A DNA stretch of 64,000 nucleotides from Lachnotalea glycerini (GTDB lineage: Bacteria > Bacillota > Clostridia > Lachnospirales > Lachnospiraceae), in NCBI RefSeq assembly GCF_003201285.1, contig NZ_QICS01000008.1, positions 1 through 64,000 of the forward strand. Direction: 5' to 3'. Below are positions 55,158 through 64,000 of the stretch, in pieces. A program made the translations under genes and the position numbers. The notes under the pieces were generated by a model. The model had not been told where the DNA came from. It saw only the letters and a list, made by a program, of their open reading frames with translations, and made no database searches. The stretch's first letter is position 1. Each line of letters begins with the position of its first letter.

Positions 55158-58100
55158 GTGTAGCATGGACAAGTGAGCAGCAAAAGGTAATTGACCTTAG
55201 AAATCGAAATATTCTTGTTTCAGCGGCAGCAGGTTCAGGAAAAACGGCTGTGTTGGTGGAACGAATTATAGCCATGATTACAGATAGCAATGAGTTGCTT
55301 GACATTGATAAGCTTTTGATTGTAACCTTTACCAATGCGGCAGCCGCACAGATGAGAGAGAGAATCAGTGAAGCAATTGAACAAAAATTGGAGGAAACCC
55401 CGTCAAATTCACATTTGCAAAAACAGGCTACACTGGTTCACAATGCTTATATTACGACGATACATAGCTTTTGTTTACGAGTCATTCGTAATCATTTTAA
55501 TCGTATTGATTTAGATCCATCTTTTCGAATCGGAGACGAGGGTGAATTAAAGCTAATTAAGAGTGATATAATAGAGAAAATATTAGAAAAACATTATAAG
55601 GAAAAAAGTGATGAGTTCTTTCATTTTGTAGAAAGCTATTCCACAGGAAAATCGGACAAAGAATTAGAGGATATGATTTTACAACTCTATCAGTTTGCTA
55701 TGAGCTATCCGTGGCCAAAAGAGTGGTTGATACAATGTAAAAACAGTTACAAATTAACAAGTATCCAAGAACTGGAGCAGACGCCCTGGTATCAAAATAT
55801 AGTTGACAATATTATGGTTATAGTAAAGGAATTGATGGAACAGCTAAATCATTTAATAGAATTAGCTGTAAGTACGGATGGACCATATATGTATGAAGAG
55901 ACGTTAAAAAATGAAAAAGAAATGCTTTCAAATTTGCTTCATTTAGATTCCTATATGGACTATTATACCCAATTTAAAGCCATTTCCTTTGGAAGACTCT
56001 CCTCAAAAAAGGATGAAACCGTATCCGGCAATTTAAGAGAACTGGTTAAGAAGCAAAGAGATGGTATTAAGAAAACGGTTTCCTCCCTCTCAGAAAGATA
56101 TTTCTATGATTCACCGGAGCAAATTTTACAGGATATGCAAAAATGCAGCAACAGCATAGATGTATTGGTTGATCTGACCATAGAATTTATTGAAGAATAC
56201 AAAAGTGCAAAAATAGATAAAAATCTTGTGGACTATAATGATTTGGAACATTTTGCGTTAAACATTCTGGTTGAGAAAAGTAACGACAATTGGTTTCCAA
56301 CAGAGGCGGCCACAGAATATCAGGAAATCTTTGAAGAAATTATGATAGATGAGTATCAGGATAGCAATTTGGTACAGGAAATGATTCTAAGAGCTGTATC
56401 AAGGGAAAGAATGGATAAGCACAATGTATTTATGGTAGGTGATGTGAAACAAAGCATCTATAAATTCAGACTTGCCAGACCGGAATTGTTTATGGAAAAA
56501 TATAATACTTATTCTTTGACGGATAGTGCATTTCAAAGGATTGATTTGGATAAAAACTTTAGAAGCCGAATCGAAGTATTGGATGGAACCAATTACATAT
56601 TCAATCAGATTATGACGAATACACTGGGGGGGATTGAATATAACAACGAGTGTGCTCTTTATCTGGGGGCAAATCATCCAGAACCAGAAAAGGAAAATGA
56701 CTATGAGGCAGAGCTTATTGTTATTGATTTGGATTCTACGAAAATAGAGGATGAGAATAATATGAAAATCTCCTTATTAGATACAAAAGACTATACCGCA
56801 AGGGAACTGGAAGCAAAAGCTGTTGCAGCAAGGATTAAAGAATTGATAAATCATGAGCATGGGCTAAAGGTAATTGATAAAGGGACGAAGAAATACCGAG
56901 TGGCCTGCTATAGCGATATAGTCATTTTACTTCGAACCATGTCAGGATGGGCAGAAACTTTCACCTCTGTATTAATGTCAGAGGGGATTCCGGCTTATAC
57001 AGGTTCTTCGACGGGTTATTTCTCAACAATAGAAGTTACTACATTATTGAATCTGCTTCGGATCATTGATAATCCATTGCAAGATATTCCATTAACCGCA
57101 GTTTTAGCTTCACCTATTGTCAATTTGTCAGGTGAGGAACTGGCTGTGATTAAAAGCAGCTATAAACAGGCAGATATTTATGAAGGATGCAGGCAATATT
57201 CTTTAGAGGGGAAAGAAGAATTCTTAAAGCAAAAGTTGTATGACTTCTTTACAAGAATGGAGCAATTTCGCAAAATGGCAGTATATACTCCAATTCATGA
57301 GCTGATTTGGTTTATTCTGGATAAGACGAATTACGGTCGTTATGTTGCGACTATGCCGGGAGGAGAACAACGAAAGGCCAATTTGGATATGCTTGTGGAG
57401 AAAGCGATTGCCTTTGAAAGTACAAGCTACAAGGGTTTGTTTAATTTTGTACGTTACATCGAAAATCTCCAGAAATATGATGTGGATTTTGGAGAGGCAG
57501 AAATTGCAAATGAAAATGATAATACGGTTCGTATTCTTAGTATCCATAAGAGTAAAGGACTTGAGTTTCCAATTGTATTTGTAAGCGGGATGGGTAAGGC
57601 GTTTAATAATCAGGATTCAAGAGCCAAGTTGATTATGCATCCTGACTTAGGAATCGGAGCAGATTATATTGACTTTGAGCACAGAGTCAAAGCACCGACA
57701 TTAATTAAAAAAGCAATACAAAAAGAGCTACAAATGGAAAATATGGGTGAAGAATTAAGAGTCTTGTATGTTGCACTGACAAGAGCCAAGGAAAAGCTGA
57801 TTCTAACCGGTGCAATGTCAAAGCTTAAAAATAAGCTGCTAGGCTATTCCCAGAATTTAAATGATAAAGAAAAATTGAGTTTTCGATCCATTAGTGAGGC
57901 ATCTAACTATATGGAATGGGTGTTGCAGGCTGTGATCAGACATAAGGACAGTATAGAGTTGTTAAGAAAGTATGAGTTAGAGGAAAACTTTTGCGAGCTT
58001 TTATTTGCAAAGAACGCGAAGTATGCGATTCGAGTCATTGAGCTTTCAGATTTGGTAAAGGAAGAAATGGTGGCTCAAATAACGAATCAGGATATTAAGG

Positions 58101-58852
58101 ACGACTTGCTTCGTGGACTTTTAGACCGCGAGGAGAATGAACAAATACAAAAGCAAATGGAGGAACGGTTAAATTTTGTATATCCTTATGAAAAAATAAA
58201 GAATATTCATACTAAAATGACTGTTTCAGAGCTTAAGAGAATGGGGCAAAACATCGATGAAGATACTAGTATGCCAATTATATTGGAGGAGATACCAGTG
58301 CCATTACTACCTAAGTTTCTTGCAGAGGAAGGAACTCTTACCGGAAGTGACAGAGGTATTGCATATCATAAGGCACTACAACTGCTTGACTTCAAAAGCA
58401 TAGAAACAACAGAGGATATAGAAAATCAATTGAATAAAATGCTTGAGAAGCATAAAATGTCAAAGGAGGCAGGAGAATCTATTGACATATCGAAAATAGA
58501 GCGATTTCTCCATTCTGAAATTGGGGAACGAATGATAAGAGCGGATCTTTTTGGGAAGCTTTATAAAGAGCGTCCATTTGTAATCGGTGTTAAGGTAAAT
58601 GAACTAAACAATGATTTGGATAGTCAGGATATGATTTTGGTTCAGGGAATCATAGATGCATATTTTGAAGAGGGAGAAGAAATTGTATTAGTGGATTATA
58701 AAACGGATTATGTAAGAACAGAAAAAGAACTGACAACTAAATATAAGGCTCAAATAGAACACTATCAAGGTGCACTAATGAGGATGACACAAAAAAATGT
58801 AAAAGAAAAAATAATATATTCACTCTATTTTGATAAAAGTATTTATTTATAA
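55154..58852 (+). CDS. addA: ATP-dependent helicase/nuclease subunit AddA
   Basis: 1232 residues from ATG 55154, which overlaps the addB stop; a longer frame to 55124 is inside addB. A UvrD-type helicase: WTSEQQKVIDLRNRNILVSAAAGSGKTAVL at the start (Q motif and Walker A), DEYQDSN near 403, GDVKQSIYKFRLA near 430, SIHKSKGLEFPIVF near 800 and VALTRAKEKL near 880. The C-terminal nuclease domain carries LVDYKTDYV near 1190. It works with AddB on broken DNA ends in recombination. Confidence 0.95.
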   Translation: MSVAWTSEQQKVIDLRNRNILVSAAAGSGKTAVLVERIIAMITDSNELLDIDKLLIVTFTNAAAAQMRERISEAIEQKLEETPSNSHLQKQATLVHNAYITTIHSFCLRVIRNHFNRIDLDPSFRIGDEGELKLIKSDIIEKILEKHYKEKSDEFFHFVESYSTGKSDKELEDMILQLYQFAMSYPWPKEWLIQCKNSYKLTSIQELEQTPWYQNIVDNIMVIVKELMEQLNHLIELAVSTDGPYMYEETLKNEKEMLSNLLHLDSYMDYYTQFKAISFGRLSSKKDETVSGNLRELVKKQRDGIKKTVSSLSERYFYDSPEQILQDMQKCSNSIDVLVDLTIEFIEEYKSAKIDKNLVDYNDLEHFALNILVEKSNDNWFPTEAATEYQEIFEEIMIDEYQDSNLVQEMILRAVSRERMDKHNVFMVGDVKQSIYKFRLARPELFMEKYNTYSLTDSAFQRIDLDKNFRSRIEVLDGTNYIFNQIMTNTLGGIEYNNECALYLGANHPEPEKENDYEAELIVIDLDSTKIEDENNMKISLLDTKDYTARELEAKAVAARIKELINHEHGLKVIDKGTKKYRVACYSDIVILLRTMSGWAETFTSVLMSEGIPAYTGSSTGYFSTIEVTTLLNLLRIIDNPLQDIPLTAVLASPIVNLSGEELAVIKSSYKQADIYEGCRQYSLEGKEEFLKQKLYDFFTRMEQFRKMAVYTPIHELIWFILDKTNYGRYVATMPGGEQRKANLDMLVEKAIAFESTSYKGLFNFVRYIENLQKYDVDFGEAEIANENDNTVRILSIHKSKGLEFPIVFVSGMGKAFNNQDSRAKLIMHPDLGIGADYIDFEHRVKAPTLIKKAIQKELQMENMGEELRVLYVALTRAKEKLILTGAMSKLKNKLLGYSQNLNDKEKLSFRSISEASNYMEWVLQAVIRHKDSIELLRKYELEENFCELLFAKNAKYAIRVIELSDLVKEEMVAQITNQDIKDDLLRGLLDREENEQIQKQMEERLNFVYPYEKIKNIHTKMTVSELKRMGQNIDEDTSMPIILEEIPVPLLPKFLAEEGTLTGSDRGIAYHKALQLLDFKSIETTEDIENQLNKMLEKHKMSKEAGESIDISKIERFLHSEIGERMIRADLFGKLYKERPFVIGVKVNELNNDLDSQDMILVQGIIDAYFEEGEEIVLVDYKTDYVRTEKELTTKYKAQIEHYQGALMRMTQKNVKEKIIYSLYFDKSIYL

Positions 58853-58900
58853 AAATAGTGTTCCCGCATGATGAAATATAGAAAGTGGGAACGCTATTTT
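58852..58900. terminator. Terminator after addA
   Basis: AAAATAGTGTTCCC pairs with GGGAACGCTATTTT through a 14-bp stem, with T-rich and A-rich ends that could serve both addA and lacI-like transcripts. Confidence 0.8.
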
Positions 58901-58915
58901 ATTACTATGAAACCC

Positions 58916-58996
58916 CTTGTTGTTAACGTATAAAAGCTTTGATTCCTATGAAATAAAACACGATGCGCACGAATGCAAGAGGAAAATGTCACTGTG
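58916..58996. repeat. Dispersed intergenic repeat, third copy
   Basis: CTTTGATTCCTATGAAA and the preceding TTAACGTATAAA match 47422-47452, while CGATGCGCACGAATGCAAG (about 58961) matches the copy at 51528. The two halves found separately elsewhere are adjacent here. Confidence 0.55.
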
Positions 58997-59005
58997 TTCC
59001 GATAT

Positions 59006-60022
59006 CTAAGAAACCTTAGCGGTAGTACCTCTAATCTCCAGTGTTGGAGCAAGTACTATTTTGGATGCAGGTTCATCATTTCCTTCAATTCTTTCTATGA
59101 TACGAGTTGCAACTAATTTGCCAATTGTTGCATAAGGATGTTGGACGGAAGTAAGATTAATGAAACTGGTTTGAGAAAAGGGAATATCATCAAATCCGAT
59201 TATACTTAAATCTTGCGGTATTCTAATATGGTTACGAATACATTCGTCAAGTACTCCATAGGACATTAAATCGCCTCCGACAAATACAGCACTAGGAGGT
59301 GAATCAGAATGTACGATTACCTCTTTCGCATACTTTTTACCGGATTCCATATTCAGATTACCGGATGAAATATAAGAGGAATCAAGCTTCAGACCGTGTT
59401 CTTTGAATGCCATCTGATACCCCTCAAATCGGCCCTGGCTTGTTGTAGAAATGCTAGGACCGTGAAGCATACCGATTTTTCTATGTCCCAATTCAATTAA
59501 ATAATTCGTTGCAATATATCCGCCTTGAACATTGTCAACTGATATACTGTCGTATTGAGAAACAAAGTCTAATTCACGATTGACCAAAACAATCGGACAA
59601 TTTGCTTTCTTCAGTAAATTGGAAAAGGATAACTCATTTCTGGCATCCGCAATAATGATACCGGAGAAACCATAATCAAATAACTGTTGTAAATGCTGAT
59701 CATTTTCACCTGCAATTTGAGAACTGTTATACAAAGTCATAAGATATCCATTTTCCCTAAGATTCGTATTAATAATCCAGACCAGTTCAGAATAGAAAGG
59801 ATTTCTAATATCACTAACAATGAGGGCAATGATATTTAATTTTCCTGTTGCCAGTCCTCTGGCGACAATGCTAGGTCTATAATTTTCCTGCTCCATAACC
59901 GCTTCTACCTTTAAACGGGTTTCTTCTTTCACCTTACTGCTATGGGTTAAAACACGGGAAACAGTAGAACGTGAAACTCCGGCTATCTTCGCAATATATT
60001 CGATATCAACTTTTTTATCCAA
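59006..60022 (-). CDS. LacI family transcriptional regulator
   Basis: 338 residues from a TTG start with GAGGTGA just upstream. The N-terminal helix-turn-helix (IEYIAKIAGVSRSTVSRVLTHSSKV) and the hinge lead into a periplasmic-binding-type effector domain (about 62-335). It is divergent from the acyl-CoA operon and the operator between them fits the family, so it is likely its repressor. The effector may be a sugar or a metabolite of the pathway. CcpA itself is possible but less likely, given the local context. Confidence 0.9.
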   Translation of the reverse strand: MDKKVDIEYIAKIAGVSRSTVSRVLTHSSKVKEETRLKVEAVMEQENYRPSIVARGLATGKLNIIALIVSDIRNPFYSELVWIINTNLRENGYLMTLYNSSQIAGENDQHLQQLFDYGFSGIIIADARNELSFSNLLKKANCPIVLVNRELDFVSQYDSISVDNVQGGYIATNYLIELGHRKIGMLHGPSISTTSQGRFEGYQMAFKEHGLKLDSSYISSGNLNMESGKKYAKEVIVHSDSPPSAVFVGGDLMSYGVLDECIRNHIRIPQDLSIIGFDDIPFSQTSFINLTSVQHPYATIGKLVATRIIERIEGNDEPASKIVLAPTLEIRGTTAKVS

Positions 60023-60107
60023 AAAATCACCTCAATTAACTTATCTTTTGTTATTATAGCATGTTCAAAAGGTATGTAAAGATAAATAAAAAAATTAGTA
60101 ATAACAA

Positions 60108-60159
60108 TTGACAAAAGGGATAATAAGAATTATTATATAGATAAATGAGAGCGCTCCCA
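60108..60159 (+). promoter_or_regulatory. Promoter and LacI-type operator of the acyl-CoA operon
   Basis: TTGACA (60108-60113), a 17-bp spacer and TATTAT (60131-60136) form a strong promoter. TGAGAGCGCTCCCA (60146-60159) lies at the expected start site and fits the LacI/CcpA operator form (TGNNANCGNNNNCA), a repressing position. Confidence 0.75.
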
Positions 60160-60207
60160 CAAAATTAGCATTAAGACATACAAATAGTCAACTGAATGGA
60201 GGAACTT

Positions 60208-61824
60208 ATGATTCAAGGAATTGATTATTGGGATAATATGATACAAAAGAATTTAAAAGAACAAGACTATAACCATGTGAAAGTAATGGGATATGATAAG
60301 ATACCAGACAGCTTGTACTGTATTTTGAGGAATACAGCTAAGAAGTTTGGCAATAAGATTGTTTTTTGGGACGAATGGGAGCGCTCCTATTCTTATCGGC
60401 AGTTTTTATTAGAAGTTGATTGTCTGGCTTTCTACTTGCAGACAGAGAAAAAGGTCAAAAGGGGAGATCACGTTGGTATTCTTCTGCATAACAGCATTGA
60501 GTTTTGCTGTGCTTTTTATGCGATACAAAAGCTGGGAGCGGTAGCAATTACGCTACCCAGTAAGTTTAGAAGACCGGAGATTGAAGCTTTAATACATAAG
60601 TCAGATTTAAATCTCTTAATTTACAGTGAAACCTTTGCAGAATGGATAAAGGGTTATCATTTAAAGAACATAAGCTTTCTTTCTACAAAAGAGGAAGAGA
60701 AAGGGTATGGATTTCGACATCTTAATCTGTGTAAGCCAAGTGATATAGAGGAAGAACGTAATTTGGCAGATCCTGCGGTCATTATGTTTACATCAGGGAC
60801 AACTTCAGAAAGTAAGGGTGTAGTTTTACGTAATTACAATCTGGTGAATGCAATTATTGTATACCAAAGAATTTTGGGAATCCGCTCAGAGGATAAAACG
60901 ATTATTCCCGTACCCATTTATCATATTACAGGTTTAATTGCGTTATTAGGATTATTTGTCTACGCAGGCGCAGAGATTTACCTGTGCCGACGTTATGAAG
61001 CCAATAAGATATTAGAATGTGTAAAGAAGCATGAAATAACATTTATGCATGGTTCACCAACTGTATACTATAAATTATTAGAGATTAAGGATAACTATCC
61101 TATATTACCAAGTCTTAGAATGCTTGCGTGTGGAAGCAGTTATATGCCGGTAGAAAAAATGAAAAAGATACATCAATGGTTACCTAATACCAAATTTCAA
61201 ATTGTATACGGCATGACAGAAACATCTTCTCCTGCGTTAATTTTTCCAAATGATGCACCAACAAGTATTTATGCAGGAGCAGCAGGAAAGCCAATACCGG
61301 GAATTGAATTCAAATTTCTGGATGATAAAGGCACTGAGCTTACCCAAAATCAAATAGGTGAAATATGGATAAGGGGCAATGTAGTTACTCAGGGTTACTA
61401 CAAGATAAAGACAGATTTAATCAGTCAAAACGGATGGCTAAATACCGGCGATATGGGCTATTACAATGAAGATGGCTATGTTTATATTGTAGATCGGAAA
61501 AAAGATATGATAAATCGTGGAGGAGAGAAAATATGGTGCAGTGATGTGGAAGAAGAGTTACATCGGATAAGAGGGGTAAAAGAGGCAACTGTTGTTGGAA
61601 TAGAAGATAGCATGTATGGCGAAATTCCTGTAGCACTTATAGTTAGAGAGAAAAATATTAATATTACAAGTGAAGAAATAACATTGAATTTAAAAGAGCG
61701 AATTGCCAGATACAAAATTCCGACTCAGATCCTGTTTGCAGAAGAAATTCCCAAGACACCAGGGTTAAAAATAGATAAAAAGCAAATAAAAGAAATGTTT
61801 GTAAAGGAGGAATCAGATGATTAA
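60208..61824 (+). CDS. AMP-dependent acyl-CoA synthetase
   Basis: 538 residues from ATG 60208, behind GGAGG; an in-frame ATG at 60196 is weaker. The adenylate-forming fold shows FTSGTTSESKG (about 196-206), YGMTE (about 337), LNTGDMG (about 412), DRKKDMINRGGEK (about 428-440) and a C-terminal IPKTPGLKIDKK with the acylation lysine. It would activate a carboxylic acid to its CoA thioester; the crotonobetaine or medium-chain type is possible. It overlaps the CoA-transferase by 8 bp. First gene of the operon. Confidence 0.9.
   Translation: MIQGIDYWDNMIQKNLKEQDYNHVKVMGYDKIPDSLYCILRNTAKKFGNKIVFWDEWERSYSYRQFLLEVDCLAFYLQTEKKVKRGDHVGILLHNSIEFCCAFYAIQKLGAVAITLPSKFRRPEIEALIHKSDLNLLIYSETFAEWIKGYHLKNISFLSTKEEEKGYGFRHLNLCKPSDIEEERNLADPAVIMFTSGTTSESKGVVLRNYNLVNAIIVYQRILGIRSEDKTIIPVPIYHITGLIALLGLFVYAGAEIYLCRRYEANKILECVKKHEITFMHGSPTVYYKLLEIKDNYPILPSLRMLACGSSYMPVEKMKKIHQWLPNTKFQIVYGMTETSSPALIFPNDAPTSIYAGAAGKPIPGIEFKFLDDKGTELTQNQIGEIWIRGNVVTQGYYKIKTDLISQNGWLNTGDMGYYNEDGYVYIVDRKKDMINRGGEKIWCSDVEEELHRIRGVKEATVVGIEDSMYGEIPVALIVREKNINITSEEITLNLKERIARYKIPTQILFAEEIPKTPGLKIDKKQIKEMFVKEESDD
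60377..60388. promoter_or_regulatory. Second LacI-type operator inside the ligase gene
   Basis: GGGAGCGCTCCT contains a perfect 10-bp palindrome, 230 bp downstream of the promoter operator. It lies within the codons for WERSY. An intragenic partner site is common for looping LacI-family repressors, but chance is possible. Confidence 0.4.
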
Positions 61825-63412
61825 AGCAAATTTTATTAGTGCGAGTGAAGCTGCGCAGTTAGTGAAAGACGAGGATACGATATGTACCATAGCAATGACA
61901 CTGGTAAGTGCAAGTGAATCGATATTAAAGGCATTGGAAAAGAAATTCATGGAAACAAATCATCCAAAGAATTTGACCTTACTTCATTCCTGCGGACAAA
62001 GTGATAGAAAGGACGGAATACAGCATTTTGCTCATGAAGGTATGATTAAGCGAATTATAGGTTCGCATTGGGGATTACAGCCTAAATGGATGGAGATGAT
62101 AGCAAATAATCAAGTGGAAGCTTATTGCCTGCCTCAAGGTCAGATTGCACAGCTCTATCGAAGCATGGCATGTGGTCTGCCGGGGAAAATGTCAAAAGTT
62201 GGACTGCAAACTTTTATCGATCCCCGCTACGAAGGGGGTAAGATGAATGAACGCACCAAGAAATTAGGCGATATCATTGATATTATCACTTATGAAAATG
62301 AAGAATATATGTTTTATAAAAAAATTCCCATTGATGTTTGCATAATAAGAGGAACCACTTGTGATGAAATGGGCAACTTAACAACAACACAAGAGGCTAT
62401 GAAGCTGGAAGTCTTACCTGCTGTATTAGCTGCGAAATGTCATGGCGGAAAGGTGATAGCACAAGTAAAACAAGTAGCACAAACAGGAACGCTAAATCCA
62501 AAAGACGTAGTAGTACCAGGAGTGTTTATCGACGCCATAGTTGTGTGTGACAATCCTGAAATAGACCATAGACAAACATCTTCCTGGGTATACGATCCGT
62601 CTTATTGTGGTCAGCTTAGAGTACCACAAAACACAATCGAGCCTGCGCCATTTAATGAACGTAAATTTATTGCAAGAAGAGCCACTATGGAAATATATCC
62701 CGGTGCGGTTATAAATCTTGGTACCGGTATACCAAATGACATGGTAGGGAAAGTATGCAGTGAAGAGGGAGTATCCGAGGATGTTATGATTACAGTAGAA
62801 TCAGGTATCTATGGAGGAATACAGGCAGGGGGAATTGACTTTGGAATAGGACAGAATTTATATGCCATGATAAATCATCATGAACAAATGGATTATTACA
62901 ATGGTGCAGGGGTAGATATTACTTTTATGGGATTGGGCGAACTAGACGAAGAAGGAAATGTAAATTCTACTAAAATGGGTTCAAAATGTACAGGAGCAGG
63001 AGGATTTATAGATATTACGCAAAATGCTAAAAAGGTAGTCTTTTGCGGTACGTTTTCTGCCGGTGATGCGCAATATGAATTTATCGATAATAAGTTAGTC
63101 ATTCTCAAAGAAGGCAGAATCACCAAGCTGGTATCTAAGGTTGCACAAATCTCCTTTAATGGCAGTTTGGCAAAGGGCAAGAACCAACAGGTTGTGATTG
63201 TAACGGAACGAGCAGTGTTTGAGCTTACGAAAGAGGGTGTTGTATTAATCGAAATTGCCCCGGGTATTGACTTACAGACTCAAGTTTTAGACAGAATGCA
63301 ATTTAAGCCAATTATAAGTGAGAGCTTAAAGAGGATGGATACAGATTTGTTTAAACAAGACAACCGATTTGGATTAAAGGAAAAAATGAAAGAGAGGAAG
63401 AACGACAGATGA
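61817..63412 (+). CDS. Fused family I CoA-transferase (acetate/propionate type)
   Basis: 531 residues, with both halves of a family I CoA-transferase in one chain, as in propionate CoA-transferase. The N-half begins ISASEAAQLVKDEDTICT. The second half carries the catalytic Glu328 in VESGIYGG, near the position known for this family, and LGTGIPNDM. It would swap CoA between acyl-CoA and a short acid such as acetate. It overlaps its neighbours at both ends (8 bp upstream, 4 bp downstream), so the operon is tightly coupled. Confidence 0.92.
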   Translation: MIKANFISASEAAQLVKDEDTICTIAMTLVSASESILKALEKKFMETNHPKNLTLLHSCGQSDRKDGIQHFAHEGMIKRIIGSHWGLQPKWMEMIANNQVEAYCLPQGQIAQLYRSMACGLPGKMSKVGLQTFIDPRYEGGKMNERTKKLGDIIDIITYENEEYMFYKKIPIDVCIIRGTTCDEMGNLTTTQEAMKLEVLPAVLAAKCHGGKVIAQVKQVAQTGTLNPKDVVVPGVFIDAIVVCDNPEIDHRQTSSWVYDPSYCGQLRVPQNTIEPAPFNERKFIARRATMEIYPGAVINLGTGIPNDMVGKVCSEEGVSEDVMITVESGIYGGIQAGGIDFGIGQNLYAMINHHEQMDYYNGAGVDITFMGLGELDEEGNVNSTKMGSKCTGAGGFIDITQNAKKVVFCGTFSAGDAQYEFIDNKLVILKEGRITKLVSKVAQISFNGSLAKGKNQQVVIVTERAVFELTKEGVVLIEIAPGIDLQTQVLDRMQFKPIISESLKRMDTDLFKQDNRFGLKEKMKERKNDR

Positions 63413-64000
63413 AAGAATTAAAAATTGCAGTGATTGGAGCGGGATTGATGGGAGGAGGAATTGCACAAACCTGTATACAGGCAGGCTATGAAGTGGTCAA
63501 CATCGATGTGTTAGAACCTGCACTAGAAAAGGCAAATAATACGATAGTCAAATTATTGAATAAAAAAGTAGAGAAAGGCCGCATGACAGCAGAGGAAAAA
63601 GCAGATATTCTATCACGATTGACTTTCAGTACTGACTTTCAAAGCTTAAAGGGGATTGACCTTGTTATAGAAGCCGTTCCCGAAAAAATAGAGATCAAAA
63701 AGGAAACTTTTTCAAAAATTGATTCCTATGCAGATGAAAAAACAATTATTGTTTCGAATACATCAGGCCTGAGTATCTCAGAAATTGCATCAACAACCAA
63801 AAGGCCTGAAAAAGTAATGGGAGTGCATTTTTTCTATCCGGCACCGGTGATGAAGCTTGCTGAATTAATTAGAGGTATTGCCACTTCAGATGAAACCTAT
63901 GAATTGGTAAAAGCATTTGTCATTGATATCCAAAAAGAGGTGGTAGATTGTCCGGAGCTTCCCGGCTTTATTGTCAATCGAATTTTAGTACCGATGATGA
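63409..64000 (+). CDS. 3-hydroxyacyl-CoA dehydrogenase, partial (runs off the window)
   Basis: 197 codons are present. The N-terminal NAD-binding loop GAGLMGGGIA, the ERP-type VIEAVPE stretch near residue 88, SNTSGLSISEIA near 118 and HFFYPAPVMKLAE near 141 match 3-hydroxybutyryl/3-hydroxyacyl-CoA dehydrogenases (Hbd). It should interconvert 3-hydroxyacyl- and 3-oxoacyl-CoA. The start overlaps the CoA-transferase stop as ATGA. The C-terminal half is outside the window. Confidence 0.93.
   Translation, partial: MKELKIAVIGAGLMGGGIAQTCIQAGYEVVNIDVLEPALEKANNTIVKLLNKKVEKGRMTAEEKADILSRLTFSTDFQSLKGIDLVIEAVPEKIEIKKETFSKIDSYADEKTIIVSNTSGLSISEIASTTKRPEKVMGVHFFYPAPVMKLAELIRGIATSDETYELVKAFVIDIQKEVVDCPELPGFIVNRILVPMM

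Overview
The window looks like chromosome from a low-GC, anaerobic, Gram-positive clostridium. A plant-polysaccharide-degrading member of the Lachnospiraceae is my best guess. The inference rests on AT-rich DNA, strong AGGAGG ribosome sites, a T-box leader, a c-di-GMP-I riboswitch, gatCAB, addAB, a GerMN lipoprotein, glycoside hydrolases (GH127, GH10, GH5) and a clostridial-type cellulose synthase locus. No rRNA, tRNA, CRISPR array, transposase or phage gene was seen.

Layout. 0.2-2.4 kb: DegV, a small membrane protein and an NrnA-like DHH phosphoesterase. 2.5-9 kb: arginine biosynthesis, with argG facing argC-GNAT-argJ-argB-argD across a control region that holds candidate ARG boxes. 9-17.4 kb: a solute-binding lipoprotein with a large low-complexity insert, a DMT-type membrane protein, comEA, a response regulator, a histidine kinase, a GerMN lipoprotein and comEC. 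17.4-25.6 kb: a bacteriocin-type export island. It holds a C39-peptidase ABC exporter, a double-glycine precursor, an unlisted 59-residue two-helix protein, an HEFGH membrane protease, an unknown protein, an HlyD-type fusion protein and a membrane-anchored Ig-like repeat protein. 26-33.8 kb: an aldose-epimerase-like protein, recJ, an AraC regulator facing a GH127 enzyme, and gdhA. 33.9-41.4 kb: a c-di-GMP-I riboswitch ahead of a PilZ-containing cellulose synthase operon resembling ccsABHI, with a GH5 ccsZ-like gene convergent to it. 41.4-47 kb: a DivIVA-like protein with 30-bp repeats, a cupin, a GH10 xylanase, ferritin and enolase. 47-51.4 kb: a T-box leader and gatCAB, then a secreted unknown. 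51.7-58.9 kb: addB-addA. 59-64 kb: a LacI regulator and an acyl-CoA operon (AMP-dependent ligase, CoA-transferase, 3-hydroxyacyl-CoA dehydrogenase) that runs off the window.

The most interesting region is the 17.4-25.6 kb island. Its precursor has a leader matching the C39 exporter, but the neighbouring set (a 2-TM protein, a site-2-type protease, an unknown soluble protein and an Ig-like anchored protein) is not one I recognise as a described bacteriocin locus. Two direct repeats 21 bp apart lie upstream of the exporter and a 13-bp inverted repeat follows the precursor. Second in interest is the layered c-di-GMP control of cellulose synthesis: riboswitch at the RNA level and PilZ at the protein level. 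Functions are read from motifs and context only; no database search was run.
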